A program made the position numbers and the translations under genes. The notes beneath the pieces are model-generated. The model did no database searches and was not told where the DNA came from. It saw only the letters and a program-made list of their open reading frames with translations. DNA of 64,000 nt. Source: Caballeronia insecticola. GTDB taxonomy: Bacteria; Pseudomonadota; Gammaproteobacteria; Burkholderiales; Burkholderiaceae. The stretch covers positions 248,001 through 312,000 of the forward strand of contig NC_021294.1 of assembly GCF_000402035.1 (NCBI RefSeq). Reading direction: 5' to 3'. How positions within the stretch are numbered: the stretch's first letter is position 1; each line of letters begins with the position of its first letter. Positions 19,257 to 28,405 of this stretch are shown here, piece by piece.

Positions 19257-20321
19257 TCACGGCTCCCGGCGGTAATCCGCGGGGCGCACGCCCGTCCACT
19301 TTCTGAACGCGCGCCGGAACGCGCTCGGCTCCGCGAAGCCGAGCGCATCCGCGATCTGCGGGATCGTTTCCCGCGTATGCGCGAGCCGCGCAATCGCCAG
19401 ATCGCGCCGCAACGCGTCCTTGATTGCCTGATATGTCAGCCCTTCCTGTTTCAGTCGCCGCCTGAGCGTTGCTTCCGCCATGTTGAGCGCGGCCGCGATG
19501 CTCTCCGCCTCGGGCCAGTCGGTGGGCGCGGTCTGGCGCAGACGCGTGCGGACGCGCGCCGCGAGCGAGTCCGGATTGCGATATTTGACGATGAAATTCG
19601 CCGGCGCGTCGCGCAGGAAGCGCCTGAGCGTCGCGGGCGTCTGCACGACCGGCAACGCCGCGCATCCCGCCGACAAATCCACGAACGAGCGCGGCTCGCC
19701 GAAGCGCATGTCGTCGCAGAACATGAGGCGGTATTCGTCGCTCGCGGCGGGCTCGGCACAGCGCAGATGCGCGGCCAGCACCGGAATGCGCCGTCCGACG
19801 AGCCAGCACAGCAAGCCGTACACGAGGATGAAGCCCGTCGCGTAGGCGAACATCGGCTTGGGGCCGGCTTTGTCGTCGAGCCAGATGCGCACGCGGTTTT
19901 CGCCGATCTCCGGCTCGAAGCCGAGTTCGTCGAGCACGAGGCGCATGAAGCTCGCGATGCGCGCCAGCGCCTGCGCGCCGTCGCGCGACGAAAGCGCCGC
20001 GTGACACAGCAGCACGAAGCTGCCGCGCCGCATCGGATGCGGGTCCTGGCCGAAGAATTCGTCGTCGAGCGCATCGGCAATCGCGTTCCATAGCTTGCCG
20101 TATTGCACGGGCGAGACGCGTGCGCGCGGCGAATCGAGCGTAGCCGGTGCGATGCCCGCGGCAGCCAGCAAGGACTCGCGCCTGACCCCTCGCGCCTCGG
20201 CGCAGCGCAACGCCGCATCGACGAGGCTCACGGAAATCGAATCGCGCTCGATCTTTCTTTTCGGACTTGGGGTTGTCACTAGGTGGCCAAAGCGCTCAGT
20301 TAGCGTGATCGTTTTGGGCAT
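19257..20321 (-). CDS. AraC-family regulator with Arabinose_bd-type N-terminal domain
   Basis: A 354-residue regulator. Residues about 30-230 match the N-terminal domain shared with OruR/ArgR-like AraC proteins (PF12625 type), and residues about 250-350 hold two helix-turn-helices, the second with the signature ETIPQIADALGFAEPSAFRRAFRKWTG in its two halves. It is divergent from the isobutyryl-CoA dehydrogenase operon with 143 bp between starts, so it is very likely the activator of that operon, sensing an acyl-CoA or branched acid (inference). Confidence 0.88.
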   Translation of the reverse strand: MPKTITLTERFGHLVTTPSPKRKIERDSISVSLVDAALRCAEARGVRRESLLAAAGIAPATLDSPRARVSPVQYGKLWNAIADALDDEFFGQDPHPMRRGSFVLLCHAALSSRDGAQALARIASFMRLVLDELGFEPEIGENRVRIWLDDKAGPKPMFAYATGFILVYGLLCWLVGRRIPVLAAHLRCAEPAASDEYRLMFCDDMRFGEPRSFVDLSAGCAALPVVQTPATLRRFLRDAPANFIVKYRNPDSLAARVRTRLRQTAPTDWPEAESIAAALNMAEATLRRRLKQEGLTYQAIKDALRRDLAIARLAHTRETIPQIADALGFAEPSAFRRAFRKWTGVRPADYRREP

Positions 20322-20464
20322 CGGCTTGAGCCCGGCGATTGCCTAGACTCGTGCTCAGACGGCCCGTCCGCCGGGCTGACATCGGCCAGGCGGCGGCCAG
20401 AAAGTGTATCCGATCGATGTCGCGCGCCGCGCCATCGCAAAGCCCCAATCACCGAAGCCCCAAC

Positions 20465-21601
20465 ATGATCGATCCATTCCTCACCGAAGAACAGCGCATG
20501 ATCCGCGACGCGGCCCGCCAGTTCGCGACCGAAGCACTCGCGCCGAACGCGGGCCAGTGGGACCGCGACGGCGCGATTCCCGACGCGGTCGTCCGGCAAC
20601 TGGGCGAGCTTGGCCTGCTCGGCATGATCGTGCCCGCCGAGCTGGGCGGCACGTTCAGCGACTACATCGCCTACGCGCTCGCGATGGAAGAAATCGCCGC
20701 GGGCTGCGCCTCGTGCGCGACGATGATGAGCGTGCACAACTCCGTCGGCTGCGGCCCGATTCTCGCCTACGGCACCGACGCGCAGAAAACCGAATGGCTG
20801 CCGAAGCTCGCGAGCGGCGAGATCATCGGCGCGTTTTGTCTGACCGAACCGCAGGCAGGCTCCGAGGCGAACAATCTGCGCGTGCGCGCGGTCGAGCGCG
20901 ACGGCAAATGGGTGCTGTCCGGCAGCAAGCAGTTCGTGACCAACGGCAAACGCGCGGGCGTGGCGATCGTCTTCGCCGTCACCGACCCGGAGCAGGGCAA
21001 GCGTGGCATCTCGGCGTTCATCGTGCCGACCGACACGCCGGGCTTCAACGTCGGCGCGCCGGAGCACAAGCTCGGCATCCGCGCGTCCGACACGTGCCCG
21101 ATCACCTTCGACGACTGCGCGATTCCCGCCGCCAATCTGCTCGGCAAGCGCGGCGAGGGGTTGAAGATCGCGTTGTCGAATCTGGAGGGCGGACGCATCG
21201 GCATTGCGGCGCAGGCGCTGGGCATCGCGCGCGCGGCTTTCGATGCAGCGCGCGCCTATGCGCGGGAACGCGTGCAGTTCGGCCGGCCGATCCACGAACA
21301 TCAGTCGGTCGCGAACATGCTCGCCGACATGCAGACGCAGATCAACGCCGCGCGCCTGCTCGTGCATCACGCGGCGCGGATGCGCACGGAGGGCATCGCG
21401 TGTTTGTCGGAGGCATCGCAGGCGAAGCTGTTCGCGTCGGAAATGGCGGAGCGCGTGTGCTCCGACGCGATCCAGATTCACGGCGGTTACGGCTATCTGC
21501 AGGACTATCCGGTGGAGCGCCATTATCGCGATGCGCGCATCACGCAGATTTACGAAGGCACGAGCGAAGTGCAGCGCATGGTGATCGCGAGGAGCGTTTG
21601 A
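20465..21601 (+). CDS. Acyl-CoA dehydrogenase, probable isobutyryl-CoA dehydrogenase
   Basis: A 378-residue FAD flavoenzyme. The substrate/FAD block [19 protein letters not shown] is near residue 120, the mid-domain [25 protein letters not shown] near 230 and the C-terminal [36 protein letters not shown] contains the catalytic glutamate (YEGTSE). It converts isobutyryl-CoA to methacrylyl-CoA in valine degradation. The assignment to branched rather than straight chains rests on the following hydratase and 3-hydroxyisobutyryl-CoA hydrolase genes. First gene of a four-gene rightward operon. Confidence 0.88.
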   Translation: MIDPFLTEEQRMIRDAARQFATEALAPNAGQWDRDGAIPDAVVRQLGELGLLGMIVPAELGGTFSDYIAYALAMEEIAAGCASCATMMSVHNSVGCGPILAYGTDAQKTEWLPKLASGEIIGAFCLTEPQAGSEANNLRVRAVERDGKWVLSGSKQFVTNGKRAGVAIVFAVTDPEQGKRGISAFIVPTDTPGFNVGAPEHKLGIRASDTCPITFDDCAIPAANLLGKRGEGLKIALSNLEGGRIGIAAQALGIARAAFDAARAYARERVQFGRPIHEHQSVANMLADMQTQINAARLLVHHAARMRTEGIACLSEASQAKLFASEMAERVCSDAIQIHGGYGYLQDYPVERHYRDARITQIYEGTSEVQRMVIARSV

Positions 21602-21631
21602 CCGGCGCCTGAAAAAAACTATGGAGACGCA

Positions 21632-23338
21632 ATGAACCCGGCCCAGGCTTTCATCGACGCACGAGATTTTCTGTTTGCGCACCGCACCGACTACGACACC
21701 GCATACCGCGACTTCCGTTGGCCGGCGCTCGATCGCTTCAACTGGGCACTCGATTATTTCGATCCGATGGCGCGCGGCAACCATGCGCCCGCGCTGCACA
21801 TCGTGAACGAAGGCGGCGACGAGATTCGCCTGTCGTTCGCGCAGATGAGCGAGCGCTCCGCGCGCGTCGCGAATCATCTGCGCGCGCTGAAGGTGGCGCG
21901 CGGCGAACGCATTTTGTTGATGCTGCCGAACCGCGTCGAGCTATGGGAGACGATGCTCGCCGCGATGAAGCTCGGCGCGATCGTCCTGCCGGCGACCACG
22001 CAGCTTGCGCCCGCCGATCTGCGCGACCGCATCGCGCTGGGCGGCGTGCAGCATGTGATCGTCGATGCTGCCGACACGCCGAAGTTCGACGGCATCGACG
22101 TGCCGGGCTTGCGGATCGCCGTGGGCGGCGCGCAGAACGGCTGGCTCGCCTTCGAGACCGCATACGAGGCATCGCCGGAATTCGTTCCGGATGCCGAAAC
22201 GAACGCGAACGATCCGTATCTGCTGTACTTCACCTCGGGGACCACCTCGAAGCCGAAACTCGTCGCGCATACGCATCAGAGCTATCCGGTCGGCCATCTC
22301 TCGACGATGTACTGGATCGGCCTCCAGCCCGGCGACGTGCACTGGAACATCAGCTCGCCGGGATGGGCGAAGCACGCATGGAGCTGCTTCTTTGCGCCGT
22401 GGAATGCGCGGGCCTGCGTGTTCATCCACAACTTCAGCCGTTTCGATGCCGCGCGCACGCTCGACGTGCTCGTCGAACACGACATCACCACGCTGTGCGC
22501 GCCGCCGACCGTATGGCGGATGCTCGTGCAGGAGCCGCTCGCGTCGTACGCGGTGAAGCTGCGCGAGATCGTCGGGGCGGGCGAGCCGCTCAATCCTGAA
22601 GTGGTCGAGCGCGTGCAGGCCGCGTGGGGCGTGCCGATCCGCGACGGCTACGGCCAGACCGAAACCACCGCGCAGATCGCCAACACGCCGGGACAGCGGC
22701 TCGTGCCCGGCTCGATGGGCCGGCCGCTGCCCGGCTATCGCGTGGCGCTGCTCGATCCGGACGGCCATCCGGCGGAGGAGGGTGAAATCGCGCTCGCGCT
22801 CGATCCGCCGCCGCTCGCCCTGATGACGGGATACGCCGACAACCCGAAAGCCACCGAGAACGCGATGCGCGGCGGCTTCTATCGCACGTCCGACGTCGCC
22901 GCGCGCGGGGCGGACGGTTATTACATCTACGTCGGCCGCGCGGACGATGTGTTCAAGTCGTCGGACTATCGGCTGAGTCCGTTCGAACTGGAAAGCGTGC
23001 TGATCGAGCACGAGGCGATTGCGGAGGCGGCTGTCGTGCCGAGCCCGGACCCGCTGCGTCTGTCGGTGCCGAAGGCGTTCGTCACGCTGCGGCACGGCTA
23101 CAGCATCGGACCGGAACTCGCGAAGAGCGTGTTCGCGTTCTCGCGCGAACGGCTCGCGCCGTACAAGCGCATTCGTCGCCTGGAATTCGCGGAATTGCCG
23201 AAGACGATCTCCGGCAAGATTCGCCGCGTCGACTTGCGCCGTCAGGAAGTCGCGCGCACGCAGGACGGCGTGCGCGGCGAGTTCGAGTTCTGGGAAGAGG
23301 ATTTTCCGGAACTGCGTCAGACCAGCAAAGCCGACTAA
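21632..23338 (+). CDS. AMP-binding acyl-CoA synthetase (medium/branched-chain type)
   Basis: A 568-residue ligase that activates a carboxylic acid through an acyl-AMP intermediate to an acyl-CoA. Core motifs: the phosphate loop TSGTTSKPK (about 207-215), YGQTETT (about 343), the hinge region TSDVAARGADGYYIYVGRADD, and the catalytic lysine in LPKTISGKIRR near the C-terminus. It resembles the ACSM/AcsM group. It lies 30 bp after the dehydrogenase and 15 bp before the hydratase. It would feed isobutyrate or a related acid into the pathway. GGAGA precedes the ATG. Confidence 0.87.
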   Translation: MNPAQAFIDARDFLFAHRTDYDTAYRDFRWPALDRFNWALDYFDPMARGNHAPALHIVNEGGDEIRLSFAQMSERSARVANHLRALKVARGERILLMLPNRVELWETMLAAMKLGAIVLPATTQLAPADLRDRIALGGVQHVIVDAADTPKFDGIDVPGLRIAVGGAQNGWLAFETAYEASPEFVPDAETNANDPYLLYFTSGTTSKPKLVAHTHQSYPVGHLSTMYWIGLQPGDVHWNISSPGWAKHAWSCFFAPWNARACVFIHNFSRFDAARTLDVLVEHDITTLCAPPTVWRMLVQEPLASYAVKLREIVGAGEPLNPEVVERVQAAWGVPIRDGYGQTETTAQIANTPGQRLVPGSMGRPLPGYRVALLDPDGHPAEEGEIALALDPPPLALMTGYADNPKATENAMRGGFYRTSDVAARGADGYYIYVGRADDVFKSSDYRLSPFELESVLIEHEAIAEAAVVPSPDPLRLSVPKAFVTLRHGYSIGPELAKSVFAFSRERLAPYKRIRRLEFAELPKTISGKIRRVDLRRQEVARTQDGVRGEFEFWEEDFPELRQTSKAD

Positions 23339-23353
23339 GCGAGGATTCCCACG

Positions 23354-24124
23354 ATGATCGAACTCATGCGCGACGGCGCGACCGTCACGATTCGCCTTAA
23401 CCGCCCGCCGGCCAACGCGTTCACCGTCGAAGGACTGGCGGCGCTGGAGGCGGCCATCGACAGCCTGAACCGCGATGCGCACGTGCGCGCGATCGTCGTT
23501 ACGGGCGCGGGTCCGAAGTTCTTCAGCGCGGGCGCGGATCTCAACCAGTTCGCCGACGGTGACCGTGCCCACGCGCGGGTCGCGGCGCAACGTTTCGGCG
23601 CGGCGTTCGAGGCATTGCAGCATGCGCGCGCCGTGACCATCGCGGCGATCAACGGCTACGCGATGGGCGGCGGCCTCGAATGCGCGCTCGCCTGCGACAT
23701 GCGCATCGCCGAGGAGCATGCGCAGATGGCGCTGCCGGAAGCGTCGGTCGGACTTCTGCCGAGCGGCTGCGGCACGCAGACGCTGCCGTGGCTCGTCGGC
23801 GAAGGCTGGGCGAAGCGCATCATCCTGACGGGCGAGCGTGTCGATGCGGCTACCGCGCTGCGGATCGGACTGGTCGAGGAGGTTGTGCCGAGCGGCGGCG
23901 CGTATGAAGCGGCGCTCAAGATCGCGCAACGCGTCGCGGCGATGAGCCCGGACGCCGTCGCGTACTCGAAACCGCTGATTCACGCCGCGCGCGAAGGCAC
24001 GCCCCGCCGCGCGGCGCTGGCGCTCGAGCGCGAACGCTTCGTCGATCTCTTCGACGGCGCGAATCAGCGCGAAGGCGTCGCCGCGTTCCTGGAGAAGCGC
24101 GCGCCGCGCTGGAGTGCGTCATGA
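23354..24124 (+). CDS. Enoyl-CoA hydratase
   Basis: A 256-residue crotonase-fold enzyme. The oxyanion-hole segments are SAGADLNQFA (about 57-66) and INGYAMGGGLECALACDMRIA (about 99-119); the catalytic glutamate positions fall in ALPEASVGLLPSGCGTQTL. In this operon it would hydrate methacrylyl-CoA to 3-hydroxyisobutyryl-CoA. GAGGA precedes the start. It overlaps the next gene by four bases (ATGA). Confidence 0.87.
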   Translation: MIELMRDGATVTIRLNRPPANAFTVEGLAALEAAIDSLNRDAHVRAIVVTGAGPKFFSAGADLNQFADGDRAHARVAAQRFGAAFEALQHARAVTIAAINGYAMGGGLECALACDMRIAEEHAQMALPEASVGLLPSGCGTQTLPWLVGEGWAKRIILTGERVDAATALRIGLVEEVVPSGGAYEAALKIAQRVAAMSPDAVAYSKPLIHAAREGTPRRAALALERERFVDLFDGANQREGVAAFLEKRAPRWSAS

Positions 24125-25242
24125 GCACGCAGGGCCTGTTGCGCGAGGCGCCGGAAGTCGGCTTCGAGATCGTCAATCGCGTGGCGATCGTCACGCTCGA
24201 CCGGCCGCATGCGCTGAACGCGCTGTCGCACGGCATGATCGCGCTTCTCGCCGATATCTTCGCGCAATGTGCCGATGACGATTCGATCGCCGCCATCGTG
24301 TTGCGCGGCGCGGGCGACAAGGCCTTCTGCGCGGGCGGCGACGTGCGCAAGCTTTATCACGAGGCGCGCAACGATCCGCGCCACGAGACGCCGTGGCTGA
24401 AATTCTTCATCGACGAATATCGGCTCGATTACACCGTGCATCGCTTCCCCAAACCGGTGGTCGCGCTGATGGACGGCATCGTGATGGGCGGCGGCATGGG
24501 CCTCGCGCAAGGCGCCGCGCTGCGCATCGCGACCGAGCGCACGCGCATGGCGATGCCGGAAACGCGCATCGGCTTGCTGCCCGATGTCGGCGCGACGCAC
24601 TTTCTGCGCGTGCTGCCGCGCGATCTCGCGCTGTACGTCGGCCTGACGGGCGCGCGGCTGAGCGGCGCGGATGCGGCACGCGTCGGGCTCGCCGATGTCT
24701 GCGTGCCGTCGTCGTGGCTGAGTCACTTCGTCGAGCGTCTCGAAGCCGTTCGCTGGGACGAGGCATCGCACGACGCGCTGGGCGCGTTGAAGCGCGTGTT
24801 CGTGCCGCCCGCCAACCTCGAACGCCACGCACCGCTCGACGACATCCGCGCGCAGATCCGGCGGCATTTCGCCGTCTGCGCGACGGGCGGCGTGGAACGC
24901 ATCGCCGCGACGCTGGCCACTGACGAATCGGACTGGGCGCGCGCCACGCTCGCCACGCTTGCGCGCCATTCGCCCACGATGCTCGAAGTCACCTGTCACG
25001 CGCTCATGCGCGGCCGGCAGATGCCGCTCGCGGATTGCTTTCGCATGGAGCTGGGCATCGTGTACCGCGCCATCGACGACGGCGATTTCGTGGAAGGCGT
25101 GCGGGCGCTGATCATCGACAAGGATGAACGCCCGCGTTTCGCCCCGACGACGCTCGCGCAAGTGCGGGCCGCGCGCGTGCAGCACTTTCTCTCGTCGCCG
25201 TGGCGCCGCGAAATGCATCCGCTCGCCGATCTCGGCGCGTGA
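24121..25242 (+). CDS. 3-hydroxyisobutyryl-CoA hydrolase
   Basis: A 373-residue crotonase-superfamily thioesterase, longer than hydratases by the C-terminal domain typical of HIBCH. Signatures: FCAGGDVRKLYH, LMDGIVMGGGMGLAQGA, MPETRIGLLPDVGATHFLRVLP, and late ELGIVYRAIDDGDFVEGVRALIIDKD in pieces. It releases 3-hydroxyisobutyrate from its CoA ester, the committed step of valine degradation. The following enzymes (3-hydroxyisobutyrate dehydrogenase and methylmalonate-semialdehyde dehydrogenase) are not in this window. Confidence 0.9.
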   Translation: MSTQGLLREAPEVGFEIVNRVAIVTLDRPHALNALSHGMIALLADIFAQCADDDSIAAIVLRGAGDKAFCAGGDVRKLYHEARNDPRHETPWLKFFIDEYRLDYTVHRFPKPVVALMDGIVMGGGMGLAQGAALRIATERTRMAMPETRIGLLPDVGATHFLRVLPRDLALYVGLTGARLSGADAARVGLADVCVPSSWLSHFVERLEAVRWDEASHDALGALKRVFVPPANLERHAPLDDIRAQIRRHFAVCATGGVERIAATLATDESDWARATLATLARHSPTMLEVTCHALMRGRQMPLADCFRMELGIVYRAIDDGDFVEGVRALIIDKDERPRFAPTTLAQVRAARVQHFLSSPWRREMHPLADLGA

Positions 25243-25359
25243 TTCTCCTGACGGAATTCGCAAGCAAATGTAACGCGGGCGCGCCCGCGGCGAACCGTTG
25301 AAATGACCGATGGTCGAACGGGCTCATTCTTCATCGGACAATTCACAGGAGGACCGATC

Positions 25360-26067
25360 ATGCCGAACCGCTCGTCGCGGCTCGCGCTTCTGTCGGCCGG
25401 CATCGCGTTCGCGCTGAGTGCACCGGCCGTATCGAACGCACAACTCAATCTCCAGCAATTCGGTTTCGGCAGCGGCAAGTCGGAACCCGAAAACAACGCG
25501 AACGGCGCGGCGCAGCCGTCGGCGCTGGGCTCGCTCGTGCAGAACTATCTCGGCGCGAATCAGCAAGTGCTGGCCGGACAATCGAGCCTCGCCTCGGCGA
25601 TGGGCATGTCGAGCGTCGCCGGTCAGGCGCAATCGGCGGCGGGATTGCTGTCGGGCGCATCGGGCGGGAACGTGCCGAGCACAAGCGTGCTGTCGCGGCT
25701 CGGCGGTACACAGCAGAGCGTGTCGCAATCGCTCTTGCAAGCGATGTCGCGCGGCTCGGTCACGCCGCCGACGGCCGCAAGCAAGCAGACTTTCAGCGAC
25801 GGTCTCGCGTCACTGGGGCAGGGCGTCAAACAATACGCGGGACTGCAATCGGATCTCGGCTCGGTCAAGAATTCGATGAACATGTCGTCGCTCTTGCAGG
25901 CCGGCTCGAATCCGGGAACGGCACAGGCGGCGACGTATATCGCTCAGTCGGCGCCGGGGCAGTTGCAATCGCTGATGCAGACGCTCACGCAGGCGGTGCA
26001 GTACGCGCAGACCAACGGTATTTCGGTGCCATCGGTGGCGACGTCCGCGTTGAGCGGCGCTAGATAA
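25360..26067 (+). CDS. Exported Ser/Gln/Ala-rich protein, unknown
   Basis: A 235-residue protein with a signal peptide (core LALLSAGIAFALSAPAV, cleavage near SNAQ). The mature part is low in charge and rich in Ser, Gln, Gly and Ala, with repeated short patterns such as S-L-x-Q-x and LLQAMSRGS/LLQAGSNPG, and no cysteine. It is likely periplasmic or surface-exposed. AGGAGG (25347-25352) with eight-base spacing decides the start. Stand-alone gene followed by a strong terminator; I do not recognise a family. Confidence 0.65.
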   Translation: MPNRSSRLALLSAGIAFALSAPAVSNAQLNLQQFGFGSGKSEPENNANGAAQPSALGSLVQNYLGANQQVLAGQSSLASAMGMSSVAGQAQSAAGLLSGASGGNVPSTSVLSRLGGTQQSVSQSLLQAMSRGSVTPPTAASKQTFSDGLASLGQGVKQYAGLQSDLGSVKNSMNMSSLLQAGSNPGTAQAATYIAQSAPGQLQSLMQTLTQAVQYAQTNGISVPSVATSALSGAR

Positions 26068-26093
26068 TCGGGGGCGCGAGGCGCTGCGGGCGC

Positions 26094-26131
26094 AAAAAAG
26101 CGGCAAGGCGTTTAAGCCTTGCCGCTTTTTT
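26094..26131. terminator. Bidirectional rho-independent terminator
   Basis: A 16-base arm AAAAAAGCGGCAAGGC (26094-26109) is perfectly complementary to 26116-26131, ending in six T. It serves the exported protein on the left and the convergent DUF6572-like gene on the right. Confidence 0.9.
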
Positions 26132-26157
26132 AGTTTCCCGTACAGGCGCGAAGGGTG

Positions 26158-26682
26158 TTACATCGCTGCGTGACGCATGGCCAGACGCCTGAGGATGGGC
26201 AGTGGCTGCTTGCGGTGCCTGGGCGGCAGCGGCGGCAGATACGTGACGCCGGCAACCTGCGTGAGCGGGTCCGGGTCGAGCACTTCGAGTGCGGGCGGTT
26301 CGACCGGATCCGAATGGTCCTGCTGCAGTTCTTCCACCGGGATGCCGAGACTGCGGCGCACGTCCACGCCGCGAATATGCGCCTTGAATCCGAGATCGTT
26401 GATCACGCGTTCGCGAGTTTTCCAGAACTCCACCGCGGAGGATGTCATCGGATGTGTCGAGACGTATTCGATCGCGATTTCGAAGCCGCGCACTCTCGGA
26501 TAGTTCAAAAGCAACTTGCCGGAACGGATATAGCCGATATAGCGATCGATCTTCTTCGTCAGCGCGAGCCGGTGCGCCTGCTCGTCGCGCCAGTCGAGTT
26601 CGTCGAAGAGCCCGAGATATACGCGACTCTGCAGTACGTTCACGCCGATGTAGTCGATGACGTCCACGTCGTGGAGAGACAT
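26158..26682 (-). CDS. DUF6572-like N-terminal domain protein
   Basis: A 174-residue soluble protein. Residues 1-60 (DVDVIDYIGVNVLQSRVYLG, DWRDEQAHRLALTKKIDRYIGYI) match the pattern I know as DUF6572. The rest, with a proline-rich C-terminal third (LPPLPPRHRKQPLP), is specific. ATG 26682 (MSLHDVD) is preferred; an ATG six bases upstream (26688) is equally close to the GGGGAA ribosome-site candidate. Function unknown. Confidence 0.65.
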   Translation of the reverse strand: MSLHDVDVIDYIGVNVLQSRVYLGLFDELDWRDEQAHRLALTKKIDRYIGYIRSGKLLLNYPRVRGFEIAIEYVSTHPMTSSAVEFWKTRERVINDLGFKAHIRGVDVRRSLGIPVEELQQDHSDPVEPPALEVLDPDPLTQVAGVTYLPPLPPRHRKQPLPILRRLAMRHAAM

Positions 26683-26871
26683 GGTCATTCCCCTATGCCC
26701 TGATCAGGCAAATGCAAAGGAGTGCATTGTAGCGGATAGAAACCTCGGAAAACCCGTGAAACACCATGTTGACCTACCCGATGTTTTATTTTCGTAAGAC
26801 TCCGAATGTTCGATTTTAAGCGGAGTCTTATTGCTATTTGAGTGCGTGAAAAGGTGTCGATAAAAATCGAA

Positions 26872-28062
26872 TCACGACTGTCTTCTCGACGCATCCGCGA
26901 GATCCCGCGCAGAGGCCGAATTGGCGATTTCCTGGTTGCTCGCCGCTTCGACTTGCGGCAGCGGCGGCTGCTCGTTGATCCACGCATTCAGAATGGTTGA
27001 AGTCACCGCGAGGATTACCGGTCCGATAAACAATCCGACTATTCCGAACGCGAACATGCCGCCGAGCACGCCGGAAAGAATCAGAAGCATCGAAAGATTG
27101 ACGCCGCGCTTAATGAGAAGCGGTCGCAGGAAATTGTCGAGCATGGCGATCATGATCGACCAGATCAGCAGCAGGATCGAGGCGACATGCGCGTCGTGCC
27201 AGAACAGCCACGCAACGCCGCCGAGCAGTGGCAGGAGCGGCCCGATCTGCGCGAGACAGAACATCAGCATGACCGCCGTGATAACGCCCGCAGCCGGCAC
27301 GCCCGCCAGCGCGAGCCCGATGCCGCCGAGCGCCGACTGCGTGACCGCCGTCACGACAATGCCGAGCGCCACCGCGCGAATCGCGAGTCCGGCGAGCTTG
27401 ACGGCCTCGGCGCCGCGCTGCGCCGCGATGCGCATGGCGAAGCGCGTCACGAACCGTCCGGCCGCTTCGCCGTTCATATACAGAATGCCGGAGATGATGA
27501 CCGTGATCAGCATATGCATCACGAACACGCCGACGACGGCCGCATGCGAGAGCATCCAGCGCGCGGCGATCGTCACGTACGGTTCGATCCTCGCGAGCAG
27601 GCCGCCGGGACCGGCATCGGAGAGCGACTGCCATTCCTTCGCGACGCGCTGGCCGGCGAGCGGCACGTTGTGGACCCAGTCGGGCGGCGGCGGCAGCGCA
27701 TAGCTCGGCAGGCTCTTGATGGCCGCCATGATCTCGCCGCCGTGCAGCGCGAGTGTGGAGATCGCCTGATACAGCGGCAGCACGATGACGACCAGCAGCC
27801 CGAGCAGCATGATGGTCGTCGCGATCCAGCGGCGGTTGCCGCAGCGGCGCTGCACGGCGACCATCAGCGGCCACGTGGCCACGACGATCGTCGTCGCCCA
27901 GATCAGACCCGGCAGGAACGGGCGCAGGATATAGAGGCTGCCGACGGTCAGCGCCGTGAGAATCGTGATGATGAGCAGGATGCGGGCAATATCCACCGAC
28001 TGACGCGGATTCGGCGGATTCGGCGCATTCGGATTGGGCGGGCCGCTGGGTGGGATTGGCAT
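26872..28062 (-). CDS. AI-2E/PerM-family membrane permease
   Basis: A 396-residue polytopic protein of the AI-2 exporter-like superfamily (YdiK/PerM/TqsA). It has about seven to eight transmembrane helices, two near residues 27-65, and the conserved C-terminal region with QIGPLLPLLGGVAWLFW, LLLIWSIMIAMLDNFLRPLLI and FGIVGLFIGPVILAV. The family's substrates vary and are mostly unknown. ATG 28062 gives a proline-rich cytoplasmic N-terminus (PPSGPPNPNAPNPPNP), common in Burkholderia members. Confidence 0.85.
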   Translation of the reverse strand: MPIPPSGPPNPNAPNPPNPRQSVDIARILLIITILTALTVGSLYILRPFLPGLIWATTIVVATWPLMVAVQRRCGNRRWIATTIMLLGLLVVIVLPLYQAISTLALHGGEIMAAIKSLPSYALPPPPDWVHNVPLAGQRVAKEWQSLSDAGPGGLLARIEPYVTIAARWMLSHAAVVGVFVMHMLITVIISGILYMNGEAAGRFVTRFAMRIAAQRGAEAVKLAGLAIRAVALGIVVTAVTQSALGGIGLALAGVPAAGVITAVMLMFCLAQIGPLLPLLGGVAWLFWHDAHVASILLLIWSIMIAMLDNFLRPLLIKRGVNLSMLLILSGVLGGMFAFGIVGLFIGPVILAVTSTILNAWINEQPPLPQVEAASNQEIANSASARDLADASRRQS

Positions 28063-28133
28063 GATGCGTTCGATGAAAGTGGAATCGGCGCGGCGCAAAC
28101 GGTCAGACAGGGCGCGCAACGGGAGAACCAAGT

Positions 28134-28168
28134 GATAAGCGATAAGCGATAAACCGGCAATCCGGCAA
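28134..28168. repeat. Short tandem repeats in the divergent intergenic region
   Basis: GATAAGC occurs twice in tandem followed by GATAAA (28134-28153), then CCGGCAA twice (28154-28160, 28162-28168). They lie in the 343-bp gap 28063-28405 between the permease and the PQQ dehydrogenase, where both promoters must be. No -35/-10 pair stands out. Role unknown. Confidence 0.4.
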
Positions 28169-28405
28169 GACGCTTCGTGAATTGACCGGCGCCATGATAG
28201 CGGCCTCCAATCCATACTACTAAAAATCGTGACGCATCTGCGCCGAATTTGGCTGGGCGCGCTACGAGGCATAGCGAACGGAGCATTCCGATAATGTCTG
28301 GAATTGCGCGTCCGAATTGCCTATTCTTCTTGCGGACGCAGAAGAGAGCAGACCGTGCTCCGCCGCGCACATAAAGAAGCAACAAGAACGATTTGGGAGA
28401 CTGAC

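Noticed and set aside
21941..23983. Long open minus-strand frame (680 codons) across the acyl-CoA synthetase and hydratase genes
   Set aside because: Antisense of strongly conserved genes; composition is typical of a high-GC shadow frame.
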